NCBI GenBank assembly: GCA_045649685.1
Contig: JAZRQJ010000007.1
Location: 62,001 to 126,000, forward strand
Reading direction: 5' to 3'
Length of the DNA: 64,000 bases
Source: RUG12519 sp045649685
GTDB taxonomy: Bacteria > Bacillota > Clostridia > Oscillospirales > Ruminococcaceae
Made by a program: the position numbers and the translations under genes. Positions 1 to 6,588 of this stretch are shown here, piece after piece (positions within the stretch are counted from its first letter, which is position 1; each line of letters starts with the position of its first letter). The notes under the pieces were generated by a model. That model worked only from the letters and a program-made list of their open reading frames with translations. It searched no databases and was not told the DNA's origin.

Positions 1-324
1 GGCTCTGGTAAGATTACTATAAATGGTAGAGATATTGATGAGTATTTTGGTTTGGAAACTTTGAAACTAATTGTTCGTCAACCACTTGGTTTGACTGAAA
101 CAACTGAAAAGTTTGATATAGTTTGTAATGTTGGTGGCGGTGGAGTTACTGGCCAGGCTGGTGCAATACGTCACGGTGTTTCTAGAGCATTATTACTTTT
201 CAATCCTGATTTTCGTTCTGCATTGAAGAAAGCTGGATTCTTAACACGTGATCCTAGAATGAAAGAACGTAAGAAGTATGGTCTTAAAGCTGCTCGTAGA
301 GCACCTCAATTTTCAAAACGTTAG
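1..324 (+). CDS. rpsI: 30S ribosomal protein S9 (5' truncated by window)
   Basis: The reading frame is open from base 1, so the true start lies outside the window; about 107 C-terminal residues are visible. S9 binds 16S rRNA in the small-subunit head, and its C-terminal tail reaches the P-site tRNA. The visible part has the family landmarks: the GGGVTGQAGAIRHGVSRAL block, LTRDPRMKERKKYG, and the very basic end KAARRAPQFSKR. An in-window ATG at 52 is internal and not the start. rplM normally lies just upstream. A clear terminator follows 45 bases after the stop. Confidence 0.97.
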   Translation, partial: GSGKITINGRDIDEYFGLETLKLIVRQPLGLTETTEKFDIVCNVGGGGVTGQAGAIRHGVSRALLLFNPDFRSALKKAGFLTRDPRMKERKKYGLKAARRAPQFSKR

Positions 325-367
325 TAAATTTAATATTTTTGAGTGTTTTTACAGATTGTGTGTTTCA

Positions 368-400
368 AAAATCCCGAAATGTCGGGATTTTTGTGTTTTA
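368..400 (+). terminator. Rho-independent terminator after rpsI
   Basis: AAATCCCGA and TCGGGATTT form a 9-bp stem with a short loop. A T-rich tail follows. Confidence 0.85.
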
Positions 401-563
401 ATTTTTCATTGGTAGGCGATGAAATTTTCATAATTTGTTTATGTATTTCGGTTAGTAAAATATGCTAGGTGAATTTCAATAAAGAGATAATCAGTTTTGT
501 AAAAGAATTAGATAATTGTGGTTATTATAAGGATACTGGATGGTAGAATTAAGGAGGAAAAAT

Positions 564-1022
564 ATGGCAAAAATAATTAAAATTGCTGGAGAAATAATTT
601 CTATAGGAACTGATGATGGTAAGATTAGGGAAGTAAGAATTTCAGATTTAAATTTTAATCCATCCGTTGATGATGAAGTGGAAGTATTTGAAAATGATAA
701 TTCTATAATTATTTCGAAAAAGAAGAGCACTAGTGAAGAAAAAGTTAACTCTGGTATCAATATTAATGTTAATAGTTTACCAAATACTGGACAATCAGTT
801 TATGTTGCAAATAATACAAAGCCTGTTGATAAAGTTGTGTATTGCTTACTAGCATTCTTTTTGGGTGGAATAGGTATTCATAAATTTTATGCTGGAAAAA
901 CAAGCTCGGGAATTTTATATCTTTTATTTTGTTGGACAGGTATTCCTGCATTGATAGCATTTATTGAGTTTATAGTTGCAATATGCAAACCGGCTGATGC
1001 AGACGGAAATATTTTGGTTTAG
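564..1022 (+). CDS. TM2 domain membrane protein
   Basis: A protein of 152 residues. The N-terminal 80 residues are hydrophilic and soluble-looking. The C-terminal part, about residues 85-145, is a TM2 domain: a KPVDK start, then LLAFFLGGIGIHKFYAGK, a short turn, and a second hydrophobic helix. This DUF has two membrane helices and a conserved G-x-H-x-F-Y-x-G signature, and its biochemical role is not established. The ATG at 564 is chosen because AAGGAGG lies directly upstream; an in-frame ATG at 540 has no such site. The gene is monocistronic, between two terminators. The soluble N-terminal segment is not recognised. Confidence 0.85.
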   Translation: MAKIIKIAGEIISIGTDDGKIREVRISDLNFNPSVDDEVEVFENDNSIIISKKKSTSEEKVNSGININVNSLPNTGQSVYVANNTKPVDKVVYCLLAFFLGGIGIHKFYAGKTSSGILYLLFCWTGIPALIAFIEFIVAICKPADADGNILV

Positions 1023-1032
1023 AGTGTAATTA

Positions 1033-1078
1033 AAAAAATATACAAGTATAAAGGATAGGTTATACTTGTATATTTTTT
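1033..1078 (+). terminator. Rho-independent terminator after TM2 gene
   Basis: A perfect 18-bp inverted repeat (1033-1050 with 1061-1078) encloses a 10-base loop and ends in six T. Confidence 0.9.
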
Positions 1079-1102
1079 ATTATTTTATATTAAGTGTATA
1101 TG

Positions 1103-1131
1103 TTGACAATACTAAATAAAAAATGTAATAT
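1103..1131 (+). promoter_or_regulatory. Putative sigma-A promoter of hisZ-hisG
   Basis: TTGACA at 1103-1108, a 17-base spacer, then TAATAT at 1126-1131 (4 of 6 matches). It is the best candidate in the gap before hisZ and implies a leader of about 130 bases. Confidence 0.5.
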
Positions 1132-1267
1132 ATATTAAGATGTTGTTGAAATTATATAGAATTTATCAATTTTATATTAAATTGTTGTATTTTATAATGT
1201 TTTGGTTAAGTGGATTTAATTTTAAATTATATTTTAATGCTATCAAGTGAAGAGAGGAGGTTTATAT

Positions 1268-2365
1268 ATGAGTATAAATAATTATGATTTGAATGGTGAA
1301 GAGAATGTTTTTTTTCAATTGGGGAAACTATATGAAAAATATGGTTATGTTAAATTAAAAATGAACAAGTTTGAAAAATACGATTTTTATGTTAATAATA
1401 AGTACTTTTTGAATTCTAGCGGTATGATAACATTTACTGATATAAATGGTGATTTGTTAGCACTAAAACCGGATAATACATTTTCAATTGCAAAAAGTTT
1501 AAGAGTTGGATCAGATGAAGTAAAAAAAATATATTACCATGATGATGTTTACAGAGTATGCAGAAAAACAAAGTTATATCATAAGATTATGCAGTATGGT
1601 GTGGAATGTATTGGTGGAATAGGTCTTTATAATTTGTGTGAAGTTGTTGGATTGGCAGCAGATTCTTTGAAAAATATTTCCAGGAATAGTGTTTTAAATA
1701 TTTCACATTTAGGAGTTATTTTATCTTTATTGGAAAATTTTGATGTTGAAGAAACACAGCAATTTGAGCTATTTAAATTTATTGAAGACAAAAATATAAA
1801 AGGAATTCAAACAGTTTGTAGTATTATGGAAATTCCTGATGAAATTGTTGCACAAATTTTAAGCTTGGTTTCTGCATATGGACCGGTAGAGGTTGTTGTG
1901 CCTAAGCTGAAACAAACTATAAAAGATTCTAATGCATTAAGATTTTTAGATGAACTTGAGTACATTGTTAAAGTAGTACAGAGGCAGGTAGATACTAAAA
2001 TTATAATTGATATGTCTATAACCATGGGATATATGAATTACTATGATGGCATAATATTTAAAGGATTTGTAAAAGATATTTCAAGTAATGTTATTATGGG
2101 TGGTCAATATAATAAGTTGATGAAAAGTTTTAACAGATCTATTGATGCAGTTGGTTTTGCAATTTATTTGGACTATGTAGGCAGAAAAGAAAATAAAGGA
2201 AAACATGATATAGATATTTTTGTTTTATATAATGATAATGATGATGTAGACTTGGTTTATGATAAAGTTCGTAGTTTGATTAATGAAGGAAATACTGTTT
2301 TGGCGGGGAAAAATGTTGATAAATCGCTAAGGGCAAAGGCGGTTATGAATTTTAGTGAAATATAA
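1268..2365 (+). CDS. hisZ: HisZ-like ATP phosphoribosyltransferase regulatory subunit
   Basis: A protein of 365 residues related to class II aminoacyl-tRNA synthetases (HisRS-like) but non-catalytic. In short-form systems HisZ binds HisG to form the active, histidine-sensitive first enzyme of histidine synthesis. Visible landmarks are LALKPDNTFSIAK (motif 2 region), QYGVECIGG, and NYYDGIIFKG followed by GGQYNKLMKSF and DAVGFAIYLD near the C-terminus. The N-terminal PxGxRD block seen in most HisZ proteins is not evident. The ATG at 1268 follows GAGAGGAGG. The stop at 2363-2365 lies 16 bases before the hisG start. No other his gene is in the window, and the partner HisG is degenerate, so the true function is uncertain. 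Confidence 0.8.
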   Translation: MSINNYDLNGEENVFFQLGKLYEKYGYVKLKMNKFEKYDFYVNNKYFLNSSGMITFTDINGDLLALKPDNTFSIAKSLRVGSDEVKKIYYHDDVYRVCRKTKLYHKIMQYGVECIGGIGLYNLCEVVGLAADSLKNISRNSVLNISHLGVILSLLENFDVEETQQFELFKFIEDKNIKGIQTVCSIMEIPDEIVAQILSLVSAYGPVEVVVPKLKQTIKDSNALRFLDELEYIVKVVQRQVDTKIIIDMSITMGYMNYYDGIIFKGFVKDISSNVIMGGQYNKLMKSFNRSIDAVGFAIYLDYVGRKENKGKHDIDIFVLYNDNDDVDLVYDKVRSLINEGNTVLAGKNVDKSLRAKAVMNFSEI

Positions 2366-2381
2366 AAAGGAGGTAATCGAT

Positions 2382-3005
2382 TTGTCTGATATTGTCAAAA
2401 TAGCCTTACCATATGGTGATTATGAAAAGACATTTTTTGATATATTAGATTGCGCTGGATTTTACTATGATAGTGATTCGAAATTGAACAAAAAGAATAA
2501 GAATCAGTTATGTGTGTGTTCGGTTAGTCAATTAGATATAATAACATGTGTTGAACGTGGTGCTGTTGACTTGGGTATTGTTGGAACAGATATGCTAATG
2601 GAATATAGGCCTAAGGTTTTGGAATTGATGGACTTGAATATTGGGCAGCTATATATAGGAATTGTTGCAAAGCAGAGTTTTGTGGATGATATGGGTAGTG
2701 TATTAAGAGTAGCTACGAAATTTCCAAATATTGCTATGGACTATTTTTTAAAGCAATGTAGAGATATTGATATAATAAAAATGCATGAGGTTCCAGAAGT
2801 TAGTTTAAAAATTGGAATGGCAGATGTTGTTTTAGATGTTATAAAATCAGAAGACATTTTGAATAGATATGATTTAAAAATTATTGATACTATTAAGCCA
2901 ATGGACTTTCATTTAATAGCTAATGTATCATCTTTTCATTTTAAAAATGATGATATAACGAATTTTGTTAATAGATTAAAGTTAAATATTGGAAAACATA
3001 ATTAG
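2382..3005 (+). CDS. hisG: Divergent HisG-like protein (ATP phosphoribosyltransferase fold)
   Basis: A protein of 207 residues, the length of the short HisG form. HisG condenses ATP with PRPP. The fold is recognisable from VERGAVDLGIVGTDMLME (residues 57-74) and RVATKFPNIAMDYF (109-122). Key motifs are changed. The start PKGR is PYGD (10-13). The GSxELAP block is EVPEVSL (136-142). The PRPP-loop T-G-x-T is S-E-D-I (156-159). TTG 2382 is chosen as start because AAGGAGG at 2367-2373 sits 8 bases upstream; an in-frame ATG at 2355 lies inside hisZ without a site. Homology is clear, but classical activity is doubtful. Confidence 0.75.
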   Translation: MSDIVKIALPYGDYEKTFFDILDCAGFYYDSDSKLNKKNKNQLCVCSVSQLDIITCVERGAVDLGIVGTDMLMEYRPKVLELMDLNIGQLYIGIVAKQSFVDDMGSVLRVATKFPNIAMDYFLKQCRDIDIIKMHEVPEVSLKIGMADVVLDVIKSEDILNRYDLKIIDTIKPMDFHLIANVSSFHFKNDDITNFVNRLKLNIGKHN

Positions 3006-3034
3006 TTAACATTTATTGATTTTTATTAGTAAAA

Positions 3035-3072
3035 CACTAGGAAGAATTTATAGGACTTCCTAGTGCTTTTTT
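3035..3072 (+). terminator. Terminator after hisG
   Basis: CACTAGGAAG (3035-3044) pairs perfectly with CTTCCTAGTG (3056-3065), followed by C and six T. It closes the hisZ-hisG unit after only two genes. Confidence 0.92.
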
Positions 3073-3195
3073 GTTTTTACATAAATTGTAAACATATTAT
3101 GAACATATTGTAAATTATATATTAAATCTATATATCGATGTCGAATTGTTTAGTAAAATAATACATATCAAGTATGCGGTTAGGAAGTAATAAAA

Positions 3196-4152
3196 GTGAG
3201 GCTTAGGGTTTTAAGAAAATATATAAATGGCATTTTGTCATTTGGACTGAACACTGATAAGATCAATAGCGATAAGTCATCTAAATTAAATGCAATAAAT
3301 TCTAATGAGAACATAAGAAAATATTATGAAGATAAATGGAATAAGTATTTTCAAAGTGAGGGAAAAGTAGGAAAAGAGTTTGTATTAGATAAGGGCGATT
3401 GGATATCTGACTCAAATGGCATTTTTGGATTAGGAGAAGGATTTTCCGCTAAGGGTGAAATACAGTGTTCGGATAAAAATAGAAAGTTTATTATTAATTT
3501 AAATGGTAATAGTATTGGGCATAAAAGAAGCGATGTTTCATATAATAGCAGAATTATAAATGTATTAGATAGTTCAAAATGTGAGATAAAAAATGGAAGG
3601 TTGCAAGCGAAAAAAGTTTTGGATAAAGGCGCCGCGATATGTGTTGAGATGAATGGCTTTTTACATTGCAATATGTGTATGTTTGAAGATAATCACACTA
3701 GTTGTAGTGGCGGAGCAATATATGGTTGCGAATTTTCTAATATAAAATTAAATAAGTGCCAGTTCAAGAACAATTCAGCAAGTGGATTTGGCGGAGCGAT
3801 TTTTGTTGGATCAGACGCAATTTTTGAGAGTGTAGATTCTGAATTTGTTGACAATAAATCTAAATTTGCACAGGGTGGTGCAGTATATTTTAAGGCAAAT
3901 TCTGAAAATTTGTTATTTAAGAATTGTACATTTGTAAAAAATAAATCAGAGGATAATGGAAAATCAATTTTTGTGGGTGATAAAAACAAACTATTTTGTT
4001 TCAATTGTGATTTTGCACATGATGGTTATGATGAAAATAGTGATCAGTTAGTTTATGCTCATGATTTGGCAATTGTTAAATTGTCTGGATGTAATATTAT
4101 TGATAATAAGTTATTGCAAAATAAATGTGCATATAATCATCTAAAATCATAA
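3196..4152 (+). CDS. Beta-helix (Pmp-like GGAI repeat) protein
   Basis: A protein of 318 residues of unknown function. Its middle has at least three repeats centred on GGAIY (172), GGAIF (199) and GGAVY (227). Each is followed by a C/S-x-F-x-N-N/D strand (CQFKNNSA, SEFVDNKS, CTFVKNKS). This pattern is typical of right-handed parallel beta-helices such as chlamydial Pmp repeats and pectate-lyase-like adhesins. No signal peptide or membrane helix is visible, which is unusual for Pmp-like proteins. The start is GTG at 3196 with AGGAAG 8 bases upstream. The 3' end overlaps the convergent sigma-like gene by 16 bases. It could be a surface, phage-derived or cytoplasmic structural protein. Confidence 0.7.
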   Translation: MRLRVLRKYINGILSFGLNTDKINSDKSSKLNAINSNENIRKYYEDKWNKYFQSEGKVGKEFVLDKGDWISDSNGIFGLGEGFSAKGEIQCSDKNRKFIINLNGNSIGHKRSDVSYNSRIINVLDSSKCEIKNGRLQAKKVLDKGAAICVEMNGFLHCNMCMFEDNHTSCSGGAIYGCEFSNIKLNKCQFKNNSASGFGGAIFVGSDAIFESVDSEFVDNKSKFAQGGAVYFKANSENLLFKNCTFVKNKSEDNGKSIFVGDKNKLFCFNCDFAHDGYDENSDQLVYAHDLAIVKLSGCNIIDNKLLQNKCAYNHLKS

Positions 4153-4430
4153 TATTTTAGTATTTTATAAATTGTTTGAAATGCACGTGATTTTGTTCTT
4201 GATATTGTACTTTTGTTTACATTGAGTTGATTGGCAATTTGGCTACAATTCATTTTTCTTACAAAATACATATCTAAAATAGCTCGTTGTTTTTCGCTTA
4301 ATTCGTTTTTGATAATTGAAACAACAATATTTTTTAGATTTGATATTTTTGTAGAATTTGAATTTTCGATTGTCTTTGAAGTTTTTAGCATTTCAGATTC
4401 AAATAAATTATCGAAAGATATAGTTTTCAT
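4137..4430 (-). CDS. Minimal sigma-70 region 4-like HTH protein
   Basis: A protein of 97 residues. The C-terminal two thirds resemble sigma region 4: LSEKQRAILDMYFVRKMNCS, then QIANQLNVNKSTISRTKSRA, a helix-turn-helix followed by a basic helix. Region 2 (core binding and -10 melting) is absent, so it is not a complete sigma factor. It may bind DNA alone or work with a partner. The ATG at 4430 overlaps the stop of the upstream 56-residue ORF in an ATGA arrangement, suggesting translational coupling. A TTG-initiated extension to 4451 is possible but less likely. Similar stand-alone region 4 proteins occur in mobile or phage-derived regions of Firmicutes. Confidence 0.75.
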   Translation of the reverse strand: MKTISFDNLFESEMLKTSKTIENSNSTKISNLKNIVVSIIKNELSEKQRAILDMYFVRKMNCSQIANQLNVNKSTISRTKSRAFQTIYKILKYYDFR

Positions 4431-4597
4431 ATAATACCACGTGCTTTGCAATATTTTGTTAGTTGATTATGAATAGAACATGTATGCTGGTATTCCGATA
4501 ACAATAATTTGTATTTTTTTGTATTGTTTTTAAATTTTTTTAATGCAATATAGAGGTTTTCAGCAGTATGCTTATATTCTAGCATTAGTTTTTTCAT
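4427..4597 (-). CDS. Small 56-residue ORF coupled to the sigma-like gene
   Basis: Starts MKKLMLEYKHTAENLYIALK and is rich in Lys, Tyr and Leu. It is predicted helical, with no recognisable domain. The stop TGA (4429-4427) overlaps the ATG of the sigma-like gene by four bases. It lies downstream of a good promoter (4649-4677). Coupling, promoter position and an open frame of exactly this length support a real gene. A function as a regulator or partner of the sigma-like protein is inference only. Confidence 0.6.
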   Translation of the reverse strand: MKKLMLEYKHTAENLYIALKKFKNNTKKYKLLLSEYQHTCSIHNQLTKYCKARGII

Positions 4598-4619
4598 TTT
4601 AACATCTCTTTTCTATTAA

Positions 4620-4650
4620 TTTTAACACATAATGTGTGTTTCAGTTAAAA
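4620..4650. promoter_or_regulatory. Nested palindrome, candidate operator
   Basis: TTTTAAC (4620-4626) pairs with GTTAAAA (4644-4650). Inside it lies ACACATAATGTGT (4625-4637), a 5-bp inverted repeat around a TAA centre. It sits between the divergent 56-residue ORF and the XRE gene and covers the predicted transcription start of the minus-strand unit. Confidence 0.5.
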
Positions 4651-4677
4651 GATATCATTAAAAAAAAGGGATGTCAA
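4649..4677 (-). promoter_or_regulatory. Promoter of the small ORF/sigma-like operon
   Basis: On the minus strand, TTGACA (4677-4672), a 17-base spacer and TATCTT (4654-4649). The predicted start near 4642 falls in the palindrome. Confidence 0.6.
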
Positions 4678-4791
4678 TATAATAAAAATTTTTGTCCCAA
4701 AAATGTCGTATTAGTTTATGAAATTGTTATTTTATAAGTAAATAATATGTTTTGTTTGGGAATATATTTAATATTTTGTGAGGGATTAATA

Positions 4792-5157
4792 ATGTTTAAT
4801 GAAAATTTGAGAAAAATGAGAAGAAAGATGAACATAACACAAGCTGCACTTGCAAAAAAGTTAGATGTTTCATCAAGTACAATAGGAATGTATGAACAAG
4901 GAAGACGTGAACCAGATTCCAGAATGTTAATTAAAATTGCTGAATTGTTTGGCGTTTCAGTAGATTATTTGCTTAGCTCAAAGCGTTCTGTCATGTTAAC
5001 AGAAAGTGTTAATGATTTAGCAGATAGAGTTGAACATGTTTTACGTGATAAGAATAAATTTGAAAATTGTGGTGCGAAAGTTAACAATGATACAATTGAT
5101 TTAATGGTTAAAACAGTGCGTGAAGGGATATATGAAGTATTTCAATCTGCACACTAA
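4792..5157 (+). CDS. XRE-family transcriptional regulator
   Basis: A protein of 121 residues. The N-terminal 60 residues are a Cro/C1-type HTH: LRKMRRKMNITQAALAKKLD, then SSSTIGMYEQGRREPD, ending at LFGVSVDYLL. The C-terminal half has no known domain and may dimerise. The ATG at 4792 follows GTGAGGGA at about 4778-4785; an in-frame ATG at 4747 has no site. It is divergent from the sigma-like unit and the shared gap holds a palindrome, so it may control itself or that unit (inference). Confidence 0.88.
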   Translation: MFNENLRKMRRKMNITQAALAKKLDVSSSTIGMYEQGRREPDSRMLIKIAELFGVSVDYLLSSKRSVMLTESVNDLADRVEHVLRDKNKFENCGAKVNNDTIDLMVKTVREGIYEVFQSAH

Positions 5158-5360
5158 GTCGTGATATTGAAATTATTTTAACGATAATTTGTAAATTTAT
5201 CTGTTTTATTCATTTAATTTGTTATATTTTAAAGTCGAAATTTGATAAATTTGATATGATTTTGTAATAAATGTAATAGTATTGTTTTTTTTAACTTTTA
5301 ATAAATATTTTATGTTGAATAAATTTATATTTAAAAAAAATTAGGTGAATATTTGAGTAT

Positions 5361-5392
5361 AAAAAAAGTCCTGTAACAAGGGCTTTTTTTGT
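5361..5392 (+). terminator. Rho-independent terminator
   Basis: AAAAAAAGTCCT (5361-5372) pairs with AGGGCTTTTTTT (5379-5390), with one T-G pair and a six-base loop. Confidence 0.8.
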
Positions 5393-5439
5393 TGTGGTTT
5401 TAGTTAAATATCATATATACAAATAGTTATGTATAATAG

Positions 5440-5649
5440 ATTTCAACAAATTATGGGAAATAAAATATGCTTGTATAATAAGAGTTTTTAACATTTTCAA
5501 CAGAGTTTTTAACATTGAAACAATCGAGTTTTCCACGATATCAACTAAGTTTTCAACAATATAGTATTTACAATGAGTATAAAACTAGAATAATTCCCAT
5601 GAATATAGCATTTGTTTTTTATAAATGTTATAAAATTTAATGTTGAAAA
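5440..5649. repeat. Cluster of DnaA-box-like nonamers
   Basis: TTTTCAACA-like words occur at 5440 (ATTTCAACA), 5485 and 5506 (TTTTTAACA), 5494 and 5550 (TTTTCAACA), 5529 (TTTTCCACG), and inverted at 5641-5649. The units that begin with an A/GAGTTTT lead are spaced 21, 23 and 21 bases apart, about two helical turns. Each is one or two changes from TTATCCACA. Binding by DnaA is not shown. Confidence 0.45.
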
Positions 5650-5784
5650 TATAGTATGTAGAAAAAACAGATTTACAAATATATGGTAACAGTATAAAAT
5701 TTTATATTTTTGTTCGTCGTAGAAAATAAATATTAATCTATTTTTGAAAAAATGGTAAGAATAGGTGCAAAAAAGACAATAACA

Positions 5785-5793
5785 TGGTATAAT
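5785..5793 (+). promoter_or_regulatory. Extended -10 promoter of the methyltransferase gene
   Basis: TGG followed by a perfect TATAAT (5788-5793). The -35 (GTGCAA) is poor. Transcription would start near 5800. Confidence 0.55.
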
Positions 5794-5803
5794 GTCCGTA
5801 TAG

Positions 5804-6562
5804 ATGATTGTAGAGATGGTGATTATTTTGTTGGATTATGTTATATTGGGAAGAAATTCTGTTGAAGAAGCCATAAAGGCTGAACGTAATATTGATAAAT
5901 TATTTATAGCTAAAACAGCTAAAGGTATGAAGAAATTAATCGAAAATGCTAAAAAAGCAGGGATTGTTATCAAATATGTTGAGTCTTCAAAGTTAAATCA
6001 GTATGGAAATAATCATCAAGGTATTGTGGCATTTACTAGTCCAATTAAATATGTTGATGTGATTGATATATTAAATGTTGCTAAAAGTAAAGAGGAGCCT
6101 CCGTTTATTATACTTTGTGATAGAATAGAAGATCCTCACAATTTAGGAGCGCTTATTAGAACTGCAGAAGCTGCTGGAGCCCATGGAATTGTAATACCAA
6201 AACGTCGTAGTGCATCTGTTACTCCAATTGTTGAGAAAACATCTGCTGGGGCTGTAAATTCGTTGTTGGTGGCTCGTGTTTCGAATTTGGTTAGTTGTAT
6301 AGAATATTTGAAAAAGATGGGGTTATGGATATATTGTGCAGATATGGATGGACAAAATTGGTGTGAGACAGATTTATCTGGAGCAGTAGGTTTAGTAGTT
6401 GGATCTGAAGGATTTGGTGTTGGAAGTTTAGTTAAGCAAAAATGTGATGGGGTAATATCTTTACCTATGCTTGGAAAAATTAATTCGCTAAATGCTTCTG
6501 TTGCTGGGGGAATAATTATATATGAAATTTTAAGACAAAGGAACAATATAAAATCAAAATAA
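5804..6562 (+). CDS. rlmB: SpoU/TrmH-family 23S rRNA 2'-O-methyltransferase (RlmB-like)
   Basis: Up to 252 residues. The N-terminal substrate-binding domain is typical (ILGRNSVEEAI, HQGIVAF). The C-terminal SPOUT domain has the three usual motifs: DRIEDPHNLGALIRTAEAAG, LVVGSEGFGV, and ISLPMLGKINSLNASVAGGI. It uses S-adenosylmethionine to methylate a ribose, probably G2251 of 23S rRNA. Family alignment favours a shorter start at TTG 5828 or 5831 (DYVILGRNSV), since the promoter would leave ATG 5804 almost leaderless. The next gene starts 26 bases downstream, so the two are likely cotranscribed. Confidence 0.9.
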   Translation: MIVEMVIILLDYVILGRNSVEEAIKAERNIDKLFIAKTAKGMKKLIENAKKAGIVIKYVESSKLNQYGNNHQGIVAFTSPIKYVDVIDILNVAKSKEEPPFIILCDRIEDPHNLGALIRTAEAAGAHGIVIPKRRSASVTPIVEKTSAGAVNSLLVARVSNLVSCIEYLKKMGLWIYCADMDGQNWCETDLSGAVGLVVGSEGFGVGSLVKQKCDGVISLPMLGKINSLNASVAGGIIIYEILRQRNNIKSK

Positions 6563-6588
6563 AAGTTAGTTGAAGGGAGATAGAACTA

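Larger units (their letters stand above)
5158..5803. other. Long intergenic region
   Basis: 646 AT-rich bases without a credible gene. They hold the terminator at 5361-5390, a cluster of DnaA-box-like nonamers (5440-5649), and an extended -10 promoter just before the methyltransferase gene. Nothing else was recognised. Confidence 0.7.

Noticed and set aside
5804..5827. ATG start for the methyltransferase gene at 5804
   Set aside because: Kept in the coordinates, but the promoter places it at or just after the transcript start; TTG 5828/5831 fits the family better.
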